DNA from: Dehalococcoidia bacterium
Lineage (GTDB): Bacteria > Chloroflexota > Dehalococcoidia > Dehalococcoidales > UBA1222
Direction: 5' to 3'
Length of the DNA: 8,230 nucleotides
Assembly (NCBI GenBank): GCA_009776515.1
Contig: WRNP01000066.1
Span: 1 to 8,230 of the forward strand
In this document: in pieces, positions 1 through 6,291 of the stretch
How the letters are laid out: each line of letters begins with the position of its first letter
Position numbering within the stretch: the stretch's first letter is position 1
Notes under the pieces: model-generated
Told to the model about the DNA's origin: nothing
Database searches by the model: none
What the model saw: the letters and a program-made list of their open reading frames with translations, nothing else
Position numbers and translations under genes: made by a program

Positions 1-680
1 CCCGCACAATCCCTGATAGCCTTATGTACGTGCACCTGCGCCTTATTGATAGCAGTTTGTGTTTCCGTCCACCCCGTACAGATGTCTGTCATATCAAGAG
101 TATTGAGGTAGTCACCTGAGGCCGTGTCGCCGCAGTGAGCCACCAGGTCAACTTCCACATATCCAGGTTGAGTGTCATCCCATTCATCCCCTAGCCTGAT
201 GGGAATACTCTTTTTGAGGAGAGTTCCGGGCTTAGTGGCGGAAATGCCCTTGAACCTCATCTCCTCTTTGGCTCTCTTAAGCAATCTATCAGCCGTGGAT
301 GACGACATCTCGCGAAGGAGAGTCACGGTATCTTCGTCATAAGATACCTCGCCGTAGCGTATCAGGGCATCCAGCATGTCATCCATACCAGCAGTGAGCC
401 TTTTGCCGCAGGAATTGTCCATGAACATCCAGACGCGGGCAAGGGCTTCCTTGACGTCGCTGCCATACTTGGGGATTCTGCCAGGCCTTGGTTTATGTGG
501 TTTACTTACAAGCCAAGGTCTTATTGAGAGAAGATGCTTGATACGGCTTCGGCTTAAGCCAGTTGTTGCGCCGAGGTTGTCTAAGATGGCCCCTCTTTCC
601 TTTCTTGATGCCTTTTTGTACCCCAGTCTCGTTCTGGTTATTATTTCGTTTCTTGTAGCCATGGATGCTTTTTCTTTCAT
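1..680 (-). CDS. Integrase-type (rve) DDE transposase, N-terminal part, runs off left edge
   Basis: The reading frame is open without a stop from an ATG at 680 to the window edge (226 full codons). A GGAGG ribosome site (686-690) lies 5 nt before this ATG; a second in-frame ATG is at 662. The protein has a basic N-terminal helix-turn-helix region (about residues 16-60: KERGAILDNLG, then GLSRSRIKHLL). It continues through a linker into the start of a retroviral-integrase-like catalytic domain: GYVEVDLVAHCG (173-184), where D178 is the expected first catalytic Asp, followed by the strand YLNTLDMTDICTGW (191-204). The second Asp and the Glu should lie beyond the edge. It would cut and join the ends of its insertion sequence. 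The family is clear from these motifs as I remember them, but I cannot name the exact IS group. No frameshift is seen in the visible part, so the gene may be functional. Confidence 0.87.
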   Translation of the reverse strand, partial: MKEKASMATRNEIITRTRLGYKKASRKERGAILDNLGATTGLSRSRIKHLLSIRPWLVSKPHKPRPGRIPKYGSDVKEALARVWMFMDNSCGKRLTAGMDDMLDALIRYGEVSYDEDTVTLLREMSSSTADRLLKRAKEEMRFKGISATKPGTLLKKSIPIRLGDEWDDTQPGYVEVDLVAHCGDTASGDYLNTLDMTDICTGWTETQTAINKAQVHVHKAIRDCA

Positions 681-712
681 CTGTTCCTCCAGTCATAGGC
701 TCCGAGGAACAG

Positions 713-741
713 ATTGTCAGTGCTATTCTCATTTGATGCAA
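713..741 (-). promoter_or_regulatory. Possible weak promoter for the transposase, overlapping an IS-end repeat
   Basis: Reading the minus strand, TTGCAT (741-736) and GACAAT (718-713) are separated by 17 nt, an acceptable sigma70-like spacing. Each box is only a moderate match. Transcription would start about 25 nt before the ATG at 680. The -35 box lies inside the inner repeat copy, so transposase bound to the repeat could repress its own gene; that is inference. Confidence 0.3.
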
Positions 742-776
742 CGTTACCCTTTTCGGTGCTATTAATTATGATGCAA
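721..776. repeat. Two direct repeats at the probable end of the insertion sequence
   Basis: Two copies of a split motif, TGCTATT then TGATGCAA, occur at 721-741 (6-nt spacer) and 757-776 (5-nt spacer). Both outer parts are identical, 7 and 8 nt. The copies start 36 bp apart and lie just upstream of the transposase gene, where an IS end is expected. Repeated sites of this kind at an element end are typical transposase-binding sites. The exact outer tip of the element is not visible; it probably lies between about 776 and 800. Confidence 0.55.
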
Positions 777-785
777 TGCGCCAGC

Positions 786-814
786 TTGATTATCCCTTTT
801 GTTGAGTCTATACT
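786..814 (+). promoter_or_regulatory. Sigma70-like promoter of the VWA/J-domain operon
   Basis: TTGATT (786-791) and TATACT (809-814) are separated by exactly 17 nt. The -10 box matches the consensus at five of six positions and the -35 box at four of six. Transcription would begin near 821, about 30 nt before the ATG at 853. This start site would exclude the longer in-frame start at 799, which lies inside the promoter. The promoter begins about 10 nt outside the last IS-end repeat, so it is either native or partly created by the insertion. Confidence 0.6.
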
Positions 815-852
815 TTACTTGTTCCTGTAAATCAAAGATTGGGACGTATGTT

Positions 853-1512
853 ATGAACGAAAATTCCCGCGGTATTGAGATCGTCAAGCAGCAAGGTCAG
901 GGCGGCGTTTCAATTACAGTGGGCGGCGAGAGTGTCTCGACGCAGGGAAAACCTCTTGATGTTCAGCTCAGCAAGCAGCAGGCTTATGTTTATTTGTTGA
1001 CTGATTGCTCTGGGAGCATGAGCGGTTATAAGCTTGACCAGGCCAAGCAAGGCATCTTGAACTTTGCCACCGATGCTCTGAAGAACGATTATCGCGTGGG
1101 GCTCATCAGCTTTGATACCGAGGCCCGACTCATTTGCGAGCCCGTGGGCGATATCCAGATCCTAACGCCGGGGGTTAGAGCTATGCGCGTTGGTGGTAGC
1201 ACTAACATGGTGAAGGCCATTAAACTAGCGCATGACAAGCTGAAAGGCCTGGTGGGGACGCGGGTGATTGTGATGGCTACCGATGGTATGCCGGATAACG
1301 CCGATGCTACGCTCAAAGCGGCACGGGCGGCTAAGGACGCCGGCATTGATTTTATCGCCATTGGCACCGACGATGCCAATCAGAACTTCCTGGGTAAACT
1401 TGCAACCCGGCAGGATCTTGCTGCCAAAGTATCCAGTGATATGTTTGCCCAGGCGATCGCCTCGGCCTCAAATCTGTTGCCAGCGCCGCGTGGAATCATC
1501 AAAAGGCAGTAG
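853..1512 (+). CDS. von Willebrand A domain protein with intact MIDAS (TerY-like)
   Basis: This 219-residue protein is almost entirely one VWA domain. After an N-terminal region of about 40 residues comes a hydrophobic strand (YVYLLT) and the metal-ion-dependent adhesion site: DCSGS (D51, S53, S55), the Thr in GGSTN (T117) and ATDG (D144). All MIDAS positions are present, so Mg/Mn-dependent ligand binding is likely. There is no signal peptide or membrane segment, so it should be cytosolic. An in-frame start at 799 would add 18 residues, but it lies inside the predicted promoter; ATG 853 is preferred although its ribosome site is weak. The gene ends 6 nt before the J-domain gene, so the two are probably co-translated and may interact. 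Cytosolic TerY-like VWA proteins usually work with kinases, phosphatases or chaperone-like partners. The exact role here is unknown. Confidence 0.88.
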   Translation: MNENSRGIEIVKQQGQGGVSITVGGESVSTQGKPLDVQLSKQQAYVYLLTDCSGSMSGYKLDQAKQGILNFATDALKNDYRVGLISFDTEARLICEPVGDIQILTPGVRAMRVGGSTNMVKAIKLAHDKLKGLVGTRVIVMATDGMPDNADATLKAARAAKDAGIDFIAIGTDDANQNFLGKLATRQDLAAKVSSDMFAQAIASASNLLPAPRGIIKRQ

Positions 1513-1518
1513 CTTGGC

Positions 1519-2649
1519 ATGATTTGGGAAGATGCCTGCCGCACCTTGGGGGTCCTTGAGACGGCCACCCCGGCCGAAATTAAGGAACAATACCTCTATA
1601 AGGTGCAGCTATTACACCCCGACAAGACCCTAGATAAACCAGACAAGATCCGCCAAAAAGCCGAAGAAGAGCTGATCGGTATTAACGAGGCTTACAAATT
1701 TCTCTCTGAGGATAGGAATAATCCGCGCAATCCCCCCAAGCTGGAAATCGCTCCAAGGGCCGTCCGCTTTGCCGAGGTGGGGCTGAATCAAAAAAAAGAA
1801 ACGACCATTGAAATTAAGAGTGCCGGCGGACCGTATACTAACTGCTGGATAGATAATTCCCCAGCATCGTGGTTGGCGGTCACCAGCGTCAAAGCGACTT
1901 CCAGCGAGGCCTTGCCCTTGCTGGTGACTATTGAGGTGCAAGGGATGCCGGCCGTCATTCAGCCGGAGCGCTGCCAGATCCTTATCAGATTGAAGAACGA
2001 AAAGACAGGGCTGATGACCGAGGATGCGATCAATGTCGAAATAATCCCTTTGCATCTGATTGCCAGACTTAAGATTCAAGGACGCAAGATCAAATTCCAG
2101 AAAGTACCGCTGGATACGGTGCGGAGCTACGTGCTGGAGTTTGGCAACCGAGGCCCGGAGATTTTGCACGGGTACATAGCCACCAACGCGCCGTGGCTCA
2201 GCGCTTCTCTGAGTGAGATAGTTCTGCCCAAGAAGGCCATGAGCCGTTGTACTATAAGCGTAGATACCACCAACCTTTCCAGTGGGTTACGCGACGTTGG
2301 TTTGATAAATGTCTGCACCAACGGGGGCGAGGCCGTTATCCCTGTTGAACTTACCACCGTTGGACAGCGCCAGAGCCGTCCCGCATCAGCCTCTTCTTAC
2401 CCCGGCGGCCAAGGTCAAGGCCAGAAAGCTTACGGCAGTATGTATGCCGCAACGCCTGTGACACGAGTTAGGAGAAAGAGCGGGGGATTCTGGTTTTTTA
2501 AGTTTATCTTGATATTTGCCCTTATCTTTGGGGTAGGATTGGCTTGTATTTATTATTTCCTGGACGACCCGGATTGGGGCAATATATTGAGTTGGTGGGG
2601 GGCGATCGCCTTTGTTGTCTCGCTTCTCCTTTCTCTGGTGCGTGGCTAA
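1519..2649 (+). CDS. Membrane-anchored J-domain protein with two Ig/BACON-like modules
   Basis: This 376-residue protein begins with a J domain (about residues 2-67). Helix II is followed by an intact HPD (33-35), the motif that stimulates DnaK ATPase, and then helix III (EEELIGINEAYKFLSE). Two beta-rich modules follow (about 73-176 and 182-281), each with an Ig/BACON-like pattern including PASWLAV and NAPWLSA. A Ser/Gly/Gln-rich linker (about 282-318) leads to a basic RVRRK and two membrane helices (about 325-347 and 359-374) joined by a short acidic loop. The basic stretch before helix one predicts that both ends face the cytosol, which puts the J domain beside DnaK and the VWA partner. It lacks the Gly/Phe and zinc-finger regions of true DnaJ, so it is a specialised co-chaperone. 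ATG 1519 follows the VWA stop by 6 nt, with AAAAGG at 1501-1506. Domain calls for the beta modules are by eye. Confidence 0.82.
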   Translation: MIWEDACRTLGVLETATPAEIKEQYLYKVQLLHPDKTLDKPDKIRQKAEEELIGINEAYKFLSEDRNNPRNPPKLEIAPRAVRFAEVGLNQKKETTIEIKSAGGPYTNCWIDNSPASWLAVTSVKATSSEALPLLVTIEVQGMPAVIQPERCQILIRLKNEKTGLMTEDAINVEIIPLHLIARLKIQGRKIKFQKVPLDTVRSYVLEFGNRGPEILHGYIATNAPWLSASLSEIVLPKKAMSRCTISVDTTNLSSGLRDVGLINVCTNGGEAVIPVELTTVGQRQSRPASASSYPGGQGQGQKAYGSMYAATPVTRVRRKSGGFWFFKFILIFALIFGVGLACIYYFLDDPDWGNILSWWGAIAFVVSLLLSLVRG

Positions 2650-2697
2650 CATTTCCCCAGATTACAGGGTTCTTCTCTGTGCTGTGCAATAATTGAT

Positions 2698-2734
2698 AGG
2701 CGGCGACTCATATTTTAAGTCGCCGCCTGCTTTT
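2698..2734 (+). terminator. Rho-independent terminator ending the VWA/J operon
   Basis: An 11-bp perfect stem (AGGCGGCGACT at 2698-2708 with its complement at 2718-2728) encloses a 9-nt A/T-rich loop and is followed by GCTTTT. It lies about 50 nt after the J-domain gene on the plus strand. It also lies beyond the modA stop on the minus strand, where only a weak T-rich tail follows the stem. It mainly serves the plus-strand operon and may partly stop the convergent cluster. Confidence 0.82.
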
Positions 2735-2766
2735 AGAGCCTTATGGCCGAAGCCGCCAGAGCGGTT

Positions 2767-3582
2767 TTACTGAACAGCTGGGGAGAAGCCGTACTTTCCA
2801 AAGATGGCCATTGCCTGGGCGGATGACAGGAAGTCGATGTATTCTTGGGCTTCGCTTTGGTGGCGGCTGTTCTTGGTGATTGCTACCGGATAAACGACAT
2901 TGGCGTTGATGGCATCCGGAGCGCTGGCCACCACTGTCACCTTGCCAGAGGCAAGAACATCGGTGGCATATACAATTCCGGCATCCGCACTGCCGGACTC
3001 GACATAGGCTAGCACTCCCCGCACGTCCGCTCCCATCAAATACTTCGACCGCACCTGGTCGGTAATGCCCAAGATGTCGAAAGCCTGCTGGGCATACGCG
3101 CCGGCGGGCACCGAAGCCGGATCGCCGATGGCGATTAGATTGACCTTGGCCAGAGCGAGGTCTGTGAAGCTCGATAGTCCCAGCGTGCTGTTACTGGGTA
3201 CGACGAGTACGACCTTATTGTTTAAGAGATTGCGGCGCGAGCCATCGACAAGCAAGCCCTTATTTTGCAGAGTGTCCATCTGCGCGGCAGCAGCAGAGAT
3301 GAATACGTCGCAAGCCCCGCCGTTTTCAATTTGTACCTGGAGGGTGCCGGAGCTGGCGATGTTGGGTACGATAGTAACCCAGGGTCGGGTACTGGTATAG
3401 GCCTCATTGATCTCTTTGATGGCATCGGTGAGGCTATTGGCGGCAAGCACGTCAAGGGTGACCGGTTCATTCGTGGCGGTAGGGGCAGCTCCCCGGCATC
3501 CCGCAGTTGCTACGACAAGCAAAGCTGTGGCTAGCACACAGGCCAGGAGATTACCGACTTTTCTGGTAGGGAATAATGACAA
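2767..3582 (-). CDS. modA: ModA-like molybdate/tungstate-binding lipoprotein
   Basis: It captures molybdate or tungstate outside the membrane for an ABC importer. From the upstream TTG at 3585 (numbering used here) it is 272 residues; from 3582 it is 271. It has a basic start, a hydrophobic signal segment and a lipidation Cys (VATAGC, C30; Thr at -3 is atypical). Residues that contact the oxyanion in E. coli ModA have counterparts: S51 (ANSLTDA), S79 (IASSG), A161 (VPAGAY), V188 (ADVRG) and Y206 (GIVYATD). The C-terminal IFGKYGF is also typical. There is no ATG at the start; AGGAGG (3589-3594) stands 3 nt before TTG 3585 and 6 nt before TTG 3582, so 3582 is preferred. It is the last gene of the minus-strand cluster, 51 nt or so after the methyltransferase. 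No modB or modC follows, so it depends on a permease and ATPase encoded elsewhere. Tungstate specificity cannot be excluded. Confidence 0.92.
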   Translation of the reverse strand: MSLFPTRKVGNLLACVLATALLVVATAGCRGAAPTATNEPVTLDVLAANSLTDAIKEINEAYTSTRPWVTIVPNIASSGTLQVQIENGGACDVFISAAAAQMDTLQNKGLLVDGSRRNLLNNKVVLVVPSNSTLGLSSFTDLALAKVNLIAIGDPASVPAGAYAQQAFDILGITDQVRSKYLMGADVRGVLAYVESGSADAGIVYATDVLASGKVTVVASAPDAINANVVYPVAITKNSRHQSEAQEYIDFLSSAQAMAIFGKYGFSPAVQ

Positions 3583-3588
3583 CAATGT

Positions 3589-3594
3589 CCTCCT
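3589..3594 (-). promoter_or_regulatory. Ribosome binding site that decides the TTG start of modA
   Basis: AGGAGG on the minus strand precedes two adjacent TTG codons (3585 and 3582) and no ATG. The 6-nt spacing favours 3582. Pairing a strong ribosome site with a weak start codon may tune the expression level. Confidence 0.6.
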
Positions 3595-3636
3595 GTTAAG
3601 ATTTATTGATCTCCGGTGGCGGTAAACTTGTTTTGT

Positions 3637-4467
3637 TTAGGCACACGACCAGGATATAAGCGCCCAGAGGCTCTCCATGGGTTGTACATAGTAGCCGTTC
3701 TGATATTCCAGATTGTCTGCCAGGAACTGCATAGATGCTTGCCTCTCGGTCTCGCTGGCGGCGTACCCTCGTATTATTTGAGTGTAAGCTTGCTCCAGAC
3801 TGCCAAAAATACGCTTGCCGCAAGTAGCGAAGATATCAACCCGGGGAGTGATGCCCAGACTGATGATGATATCACGCAGGATGGTGTAGTCGGGAAAGGG
3901 GTGATAGGTGGTACCCAGCTGGGCGCAGAGAGCTGCCTCTAAGAGGTTGTAGCCGTTGACTTTCCAAGTGATGTAGCACCTCTTTTTGGCGGTGTGGCTG
4001 ATGAGTTCAAGACAGCGCAGAATGTCTTCGCCGGCGGGTAGCGAGCGGGATACCAGGACGATGTCATGTTGATCAAAGTCGATACCTAGACGAGCCTTGG
4101 TCCAATCTAGGTGTAACAGCTTGATATTGTTGAGCTGCTCTGCGGCAGCATCTTGGGCGATGGTCTGTAACATAGCCTCGGACTGGTCCAGGGCGGTGAC
4201 CAAGTGCACTCGCTTGGCCAAGGGCAGGCTGAGGGCTCCGGTGCCCGCACCTACGTCCAAAATGGTATCGCTCGGATTGCATTTGATACGGCGCAGTACT
4301 TCCTTGGTATAGCTACTGTGCTCACGCTTGGGTGGCAGCGAATGTACCCAAGCATCCCAGAAGCCTGCTCCCTGGCCACTGAAGCTGGCAGCAGTCATAC
4401 TCTGATGCCAGCGCTCTGCAAGAGCAGTGCTGGTAGTCTTTGGGCGACCTGTCGGATTGGCATTCAT
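3637..4467 (-). CDS. Class I SAM-dependent methyltransferase of the Mo/W cluster
   Basis: The predicted 276-residue protein has a helical N-terminus with FWDAWVHSLPPKRE (about 36-49), typical of a methyltransferase group found beside metal-uptake genes. A Rossmann-type SAM-binding core follows: motif I LDVGAGTGALSLPLA (70-84), the acidic residue after strand 2 (D94 in TALDQS), and a further acidic site HLDW (D121). The C-terminal half is less conserved and may bind the substrate, which is unknown. ATG 4467 is chosen because AAGGAGG (4476-4482) lies 8 nt upstream and the family N-terminus starts here. The frame stays open upstream to 4653, and ATG 4599 with AAGGA (4606-4610) is a possible longer start giving 320 residues. 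It lies between fmdE and modA. It might methylate a metal-binding small molecule, a corrinoid or a protein; the sequence does not decide. Confidence 0.8.
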   Translation of the reverse strand: MNANPTGRPKTTSTALAERWHQSMTAASFSGQGAGFWDAWVHSLPPKREHSSYTKEVLRRIKCNPSDTILDVGAGTGALSLPLAKRVHLVTALDQSEAMLQTIAQDAAAEQLNNIKLLHLDWTKARLGIDFDQHDIVLVSRSLPAGEDILRCLELISHTAKKRCYITWKVNGYNLLEAALCAQLGTTYHPFPDYTILRDIIISLGITPRVDIFATCGKRIFGSLEQAYTQIIRGYAASETERQASMQFLADNLEYQNGYYVQPMESLWALISWSCA

Positions 4468-4668
4468 GCTAGGGGCCTCCTTGGGATTTGCTGGACGAGG
4501 TGCCCCAAATGGTGGGGGTAGCTGTCGTGTGCACAACCGATCGTAAGCCCCGGAGATGCCGTGATATTTGCCCCAGACTCCGACCCAAGAAAAGTCCATG
4601 GACAATCCTTGCAGTGGGGAGCTGTGGCAAGGGTGGCGGATACAGGTCGTCACATAGATACATCTAGC
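4468..4668 (-). other. 201-nt leader between fmdE and the methyltransferase gene
   Basis: This is the longest gene-free gap inside the minus-strand cluster. It is open in the methyltransferase frame from a GTG at 4653, which has no ribosome site. It contains the 10-bp palindrome GTCCATGGAC (4594-4603) and, close to the ribosome site, a short hairpin CCCCA-5 nt-TGGGG. It may be a 5' leader with regulatory structure, the N-terminal extension of the methyltransferase (start at 4599), or remnant sequence. I do not recognise a known riboswitch in it. Confidence 0.35.
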
Positions 4669-5244
4669 TTAAGGCCTCTTTTCGGGATTCGTTGGCGGGC
4701 AGACGGTGTAATAGGGGCCTTCGGCGCAGGCGAGGCACAGCCGTTTGTTATTTTTGAGCAAGCTACGACCATCAAAGACCAACTCGCCGCACTGGGCGCA
4801 CTCCTCTATTTGATCGGGCTTGCCCGGTAGCTCCTTTTTGTCCAGACTAATACAGACCTCTTCAATGTTTACCAATTCTTCGTCGGGGGCGCTACGGAAC
4901 GCGGCCGAGATATCCTCACCGGCATGCTCCCGCGGCCCCCAGCGTTCGGTGACCCTGACCGCTCGCTTACTATCTAGGTCGTAGAAGATTGCTCCGAACT
5001 TGCCATAGTTTACATATTTCAGGGTACGGTGTCCAAGGGTACAGCCGGTAATGGCTTGCACGGCATCGGTCATGCAGCGGTCTATCTCCACAAAAACAAT
5101 GAGATTTTTGTGGTGGCGGGTCGGATCAAGCCCCAAGGCTCTCAGCGCGGCTAAGCTGAGCCGGGTACCCAACACGATACCGGCGCAGCAGTCGCCGTGC
5201 AAAGCCTTGGCCTTGGCTAAATAGCTGTCCAGATTTTCTTCCAT
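4669..5244 (-). CDS. FmdE-family protein with C-terminal zinc ribbon
   Basis: This 191-residue protein matches the FmdE family, named from the molybdenum formylmethanofuran dehydrogenase operon of methanogens but widespread in anaerobic bacteria, where its role is unproven. The N-terminal motif HGDCCAG (16-22) corresponds to the usual HGHxCxG. It is followed by LGTRLSLAALRALG, the core IDRCMTDAVQAITGCTLGH (54-72, with C57 and C68) and YGKFGAIFYDL. The tail is a zinc ribbon, CxxC (C149, C152) and CxxC (C170, C173). AAGGAGG (5251-5257) lies 6 nt before ATG 5244, so the start is firm. It is probably cytosolic: no signal or membrane segment is seen. Its place in a locus with moeA and modA supports a link to Mo/W enzyme maturation or metal handling. 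The second His of the family motif is Asp here. It is not evidence for methanogenesis. Confidence 0.88.
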   Translation of the reverse strand: MEENLDSYLAKAKALHGDCCAGIVLGTRLSLAALRALGLDPTRHHKNLIVFVEIDRCMTDAVQAITGCTLGHRTLKYVNYGKFGAIFYDLDSKRAVRVTERWGPREHAGEDISAAFRSAPDEELVNIEEVCISLDKKELPGKPDQIEECAQCGELVFDGRSLLKNNKRLCLACAEGPYYTVCPPTNPEKRP

Positions 5245-5344
5245 AGAGAACCTCCTTGTAACGTTTTATTTATTACCGTGATCGCAGGCGGCCATAAGCT
5301 TGGGTCTGTTGGGCTTCTGGTTAACGTACGGCAACCGACTGTTC

Positions 5345-6235
5345 TTAACATCCGCACTCTGCGTGGTCACAGCCATCCGGTTGGGAGCGACGACCCGGCC
5401 TGATGACCAATCGGTCAGCAGATTTGCCGTAAAAGTGATAGCCTGAACCGGCCTCGGACAGCACGGAGAGGAGCATGTCCGGGTCGGTGACGGCAATGCC
5501 GCCGATGGCTTTTATACCGCGGCGGAAGAAAGCCTCTGGCAGCATACTGGCCGTCGGTCCCACAAGGATTATTTCTGCTCCGGGGCGTGTCTGAGCAAGG
5601 ATATCCTCGAGGGTGTCGTTGATGAGTGTTGTGCCGGTGATGATGAGCCAATCGGCTGAAGCAAGGCGCTCGGAAGCTTGCTCGGGCGGGATGTAATAGG
5701 CCATTTCAGCTGGCTTGAGTGTGCGCGGGTCTTTCTCCAATATGCCAAAAGGCTTGCCGCGCTTCAGGAGCATGCGGAGGTAGGGCGCGAGCGCTCCCAC
5801 CACGACCACTGAGGCATCATCCGGTATGGCGGCGTTATCTAGCGGATCTACGCCCCGTTCAAAACAATAGTCGCTAGGAGGCAGGCGGCGCCAACAGGTG
5901 GCCGAGAGCGCGTTTAATACGGCAATCGCCAAGGTCTTGCGCAAGACCCCGCCGCCGGATGTCTCCTCCAGATAATAATTTACCGGTTGTCCGGCTAGAT
6001 GGCCCGAATCGGGCATGGCGTGGAGTGAACTCGGGCAGCAGACGGCTGCCGGGATCTCCTTTATCGGCGTGAAACATACGCCTGCCGCGCCGTTTGAAAG
6101 CTTGATGCCGGAGAAAAACAAGCCGATGACGGCTCTTTCGATTTTTAAAGAGTCCATTTCATTACCGATTATAGATCGGATACGGGCTGCCGTCTCTTTG
6201 AGTATTGAGTTTCCGGTTGATTCTTTTTCGCTCAC
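5345..6235 (-). CDS. DUF4213/DUF364 protein, putative heavy-metal chelation family
   Basis: This 296-residue protein has the two-part layout of the family. An N-terminal DUF4213 part (about 10-95) includes VIGLFFSGIKLSNGAAGVCFTP. A C-terminal DUF364 Rossmann-like part (about 135-275) has VVVVGALAPYL (143-153), ADWLIITGTTLINDTLEDIL (194-213) and IILVGPTASMLPEAFFRRGI. Pfam describes DUF364 as a putative heavy-metal chelation domain; no reaction is established. The last eight residues are CDHAECGC, a Cys/His-rich end that could bind metal. The start is GTG 6235, with AAGGAG (6242-6247) 6 nt upstream. It sits 56 nt after the MolA-like binding protein gene and 100 nt before fmdE; such genes often accompany metal ABC transporters. 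It probably acts in the cytosol on the imported metal or a metal complex. Confidence 0.85.
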   Translation of the reverse strand: MSEKESTGNSILKETAARIRSIIGNEMDSLKIERAVIGLFFSGIKLSNGAAGVCFTPIKEIPAAVCCPSSLHAMPDSGHLAGQPVNYYLEETSGGGVLRKTLAIAVLNALSATCWRRLPPSDYCFERGVDPLDNAAIPDDASVVVVGALAPYLRMLLKRGKPFGILEKDPRTLKPAEMAYYIPPEQASERLASADWLIITGTTLINDTLEDILAQTRPGAEIILVGPTASMLPEAFFRRGIKAIGGIAVTDPDMLLSVLSEAGSGYHFYGKSADRLVIRPGRRSQPDGCDHAECGC

Positions 6236-6291
6236 TGGTTGCTCCTTTTAATTTGATGGTTTTGTGTCTACCATATAGGAGTGCTCACGGG

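Noticed and set aside
502..741. Minus-strand 79-codon frame with a basic product
   Set aside because: It overlaps the transposase gene in another frame; the helix-turn-helix motif and the GGAGG site belong to the frame starting at 680.
376..765. Plus-strand open frame of 129 codons opposite the transposase start
   Set aside because: It is antisense to a well-supported transposase frame with motifs and a ribosome site, and its translation shows no recognisable family.
2745..2754. Small TTCG-loop hairpin after the modA stop as a separate minus-strand terminator
   Set aside because: The stem is only about 3 bp and no T run follows it; the 11-bp hairpin at 2698-2728 is the better stop signal.
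4468..4668. Molybdenum-cofactor or cobalamin riboswitch in the leader
   Set aside because: I could not find the conserved core of either class by eye; only a short hairpin and a palindrome are visible.
4561..4830. Plus-strand frame of 89 codons across the fmdE-methyltransferase junction
   Set aside because: It has no family resemblance and overlaps the conserved zinc-ribbon end of FmdE on the other strand.
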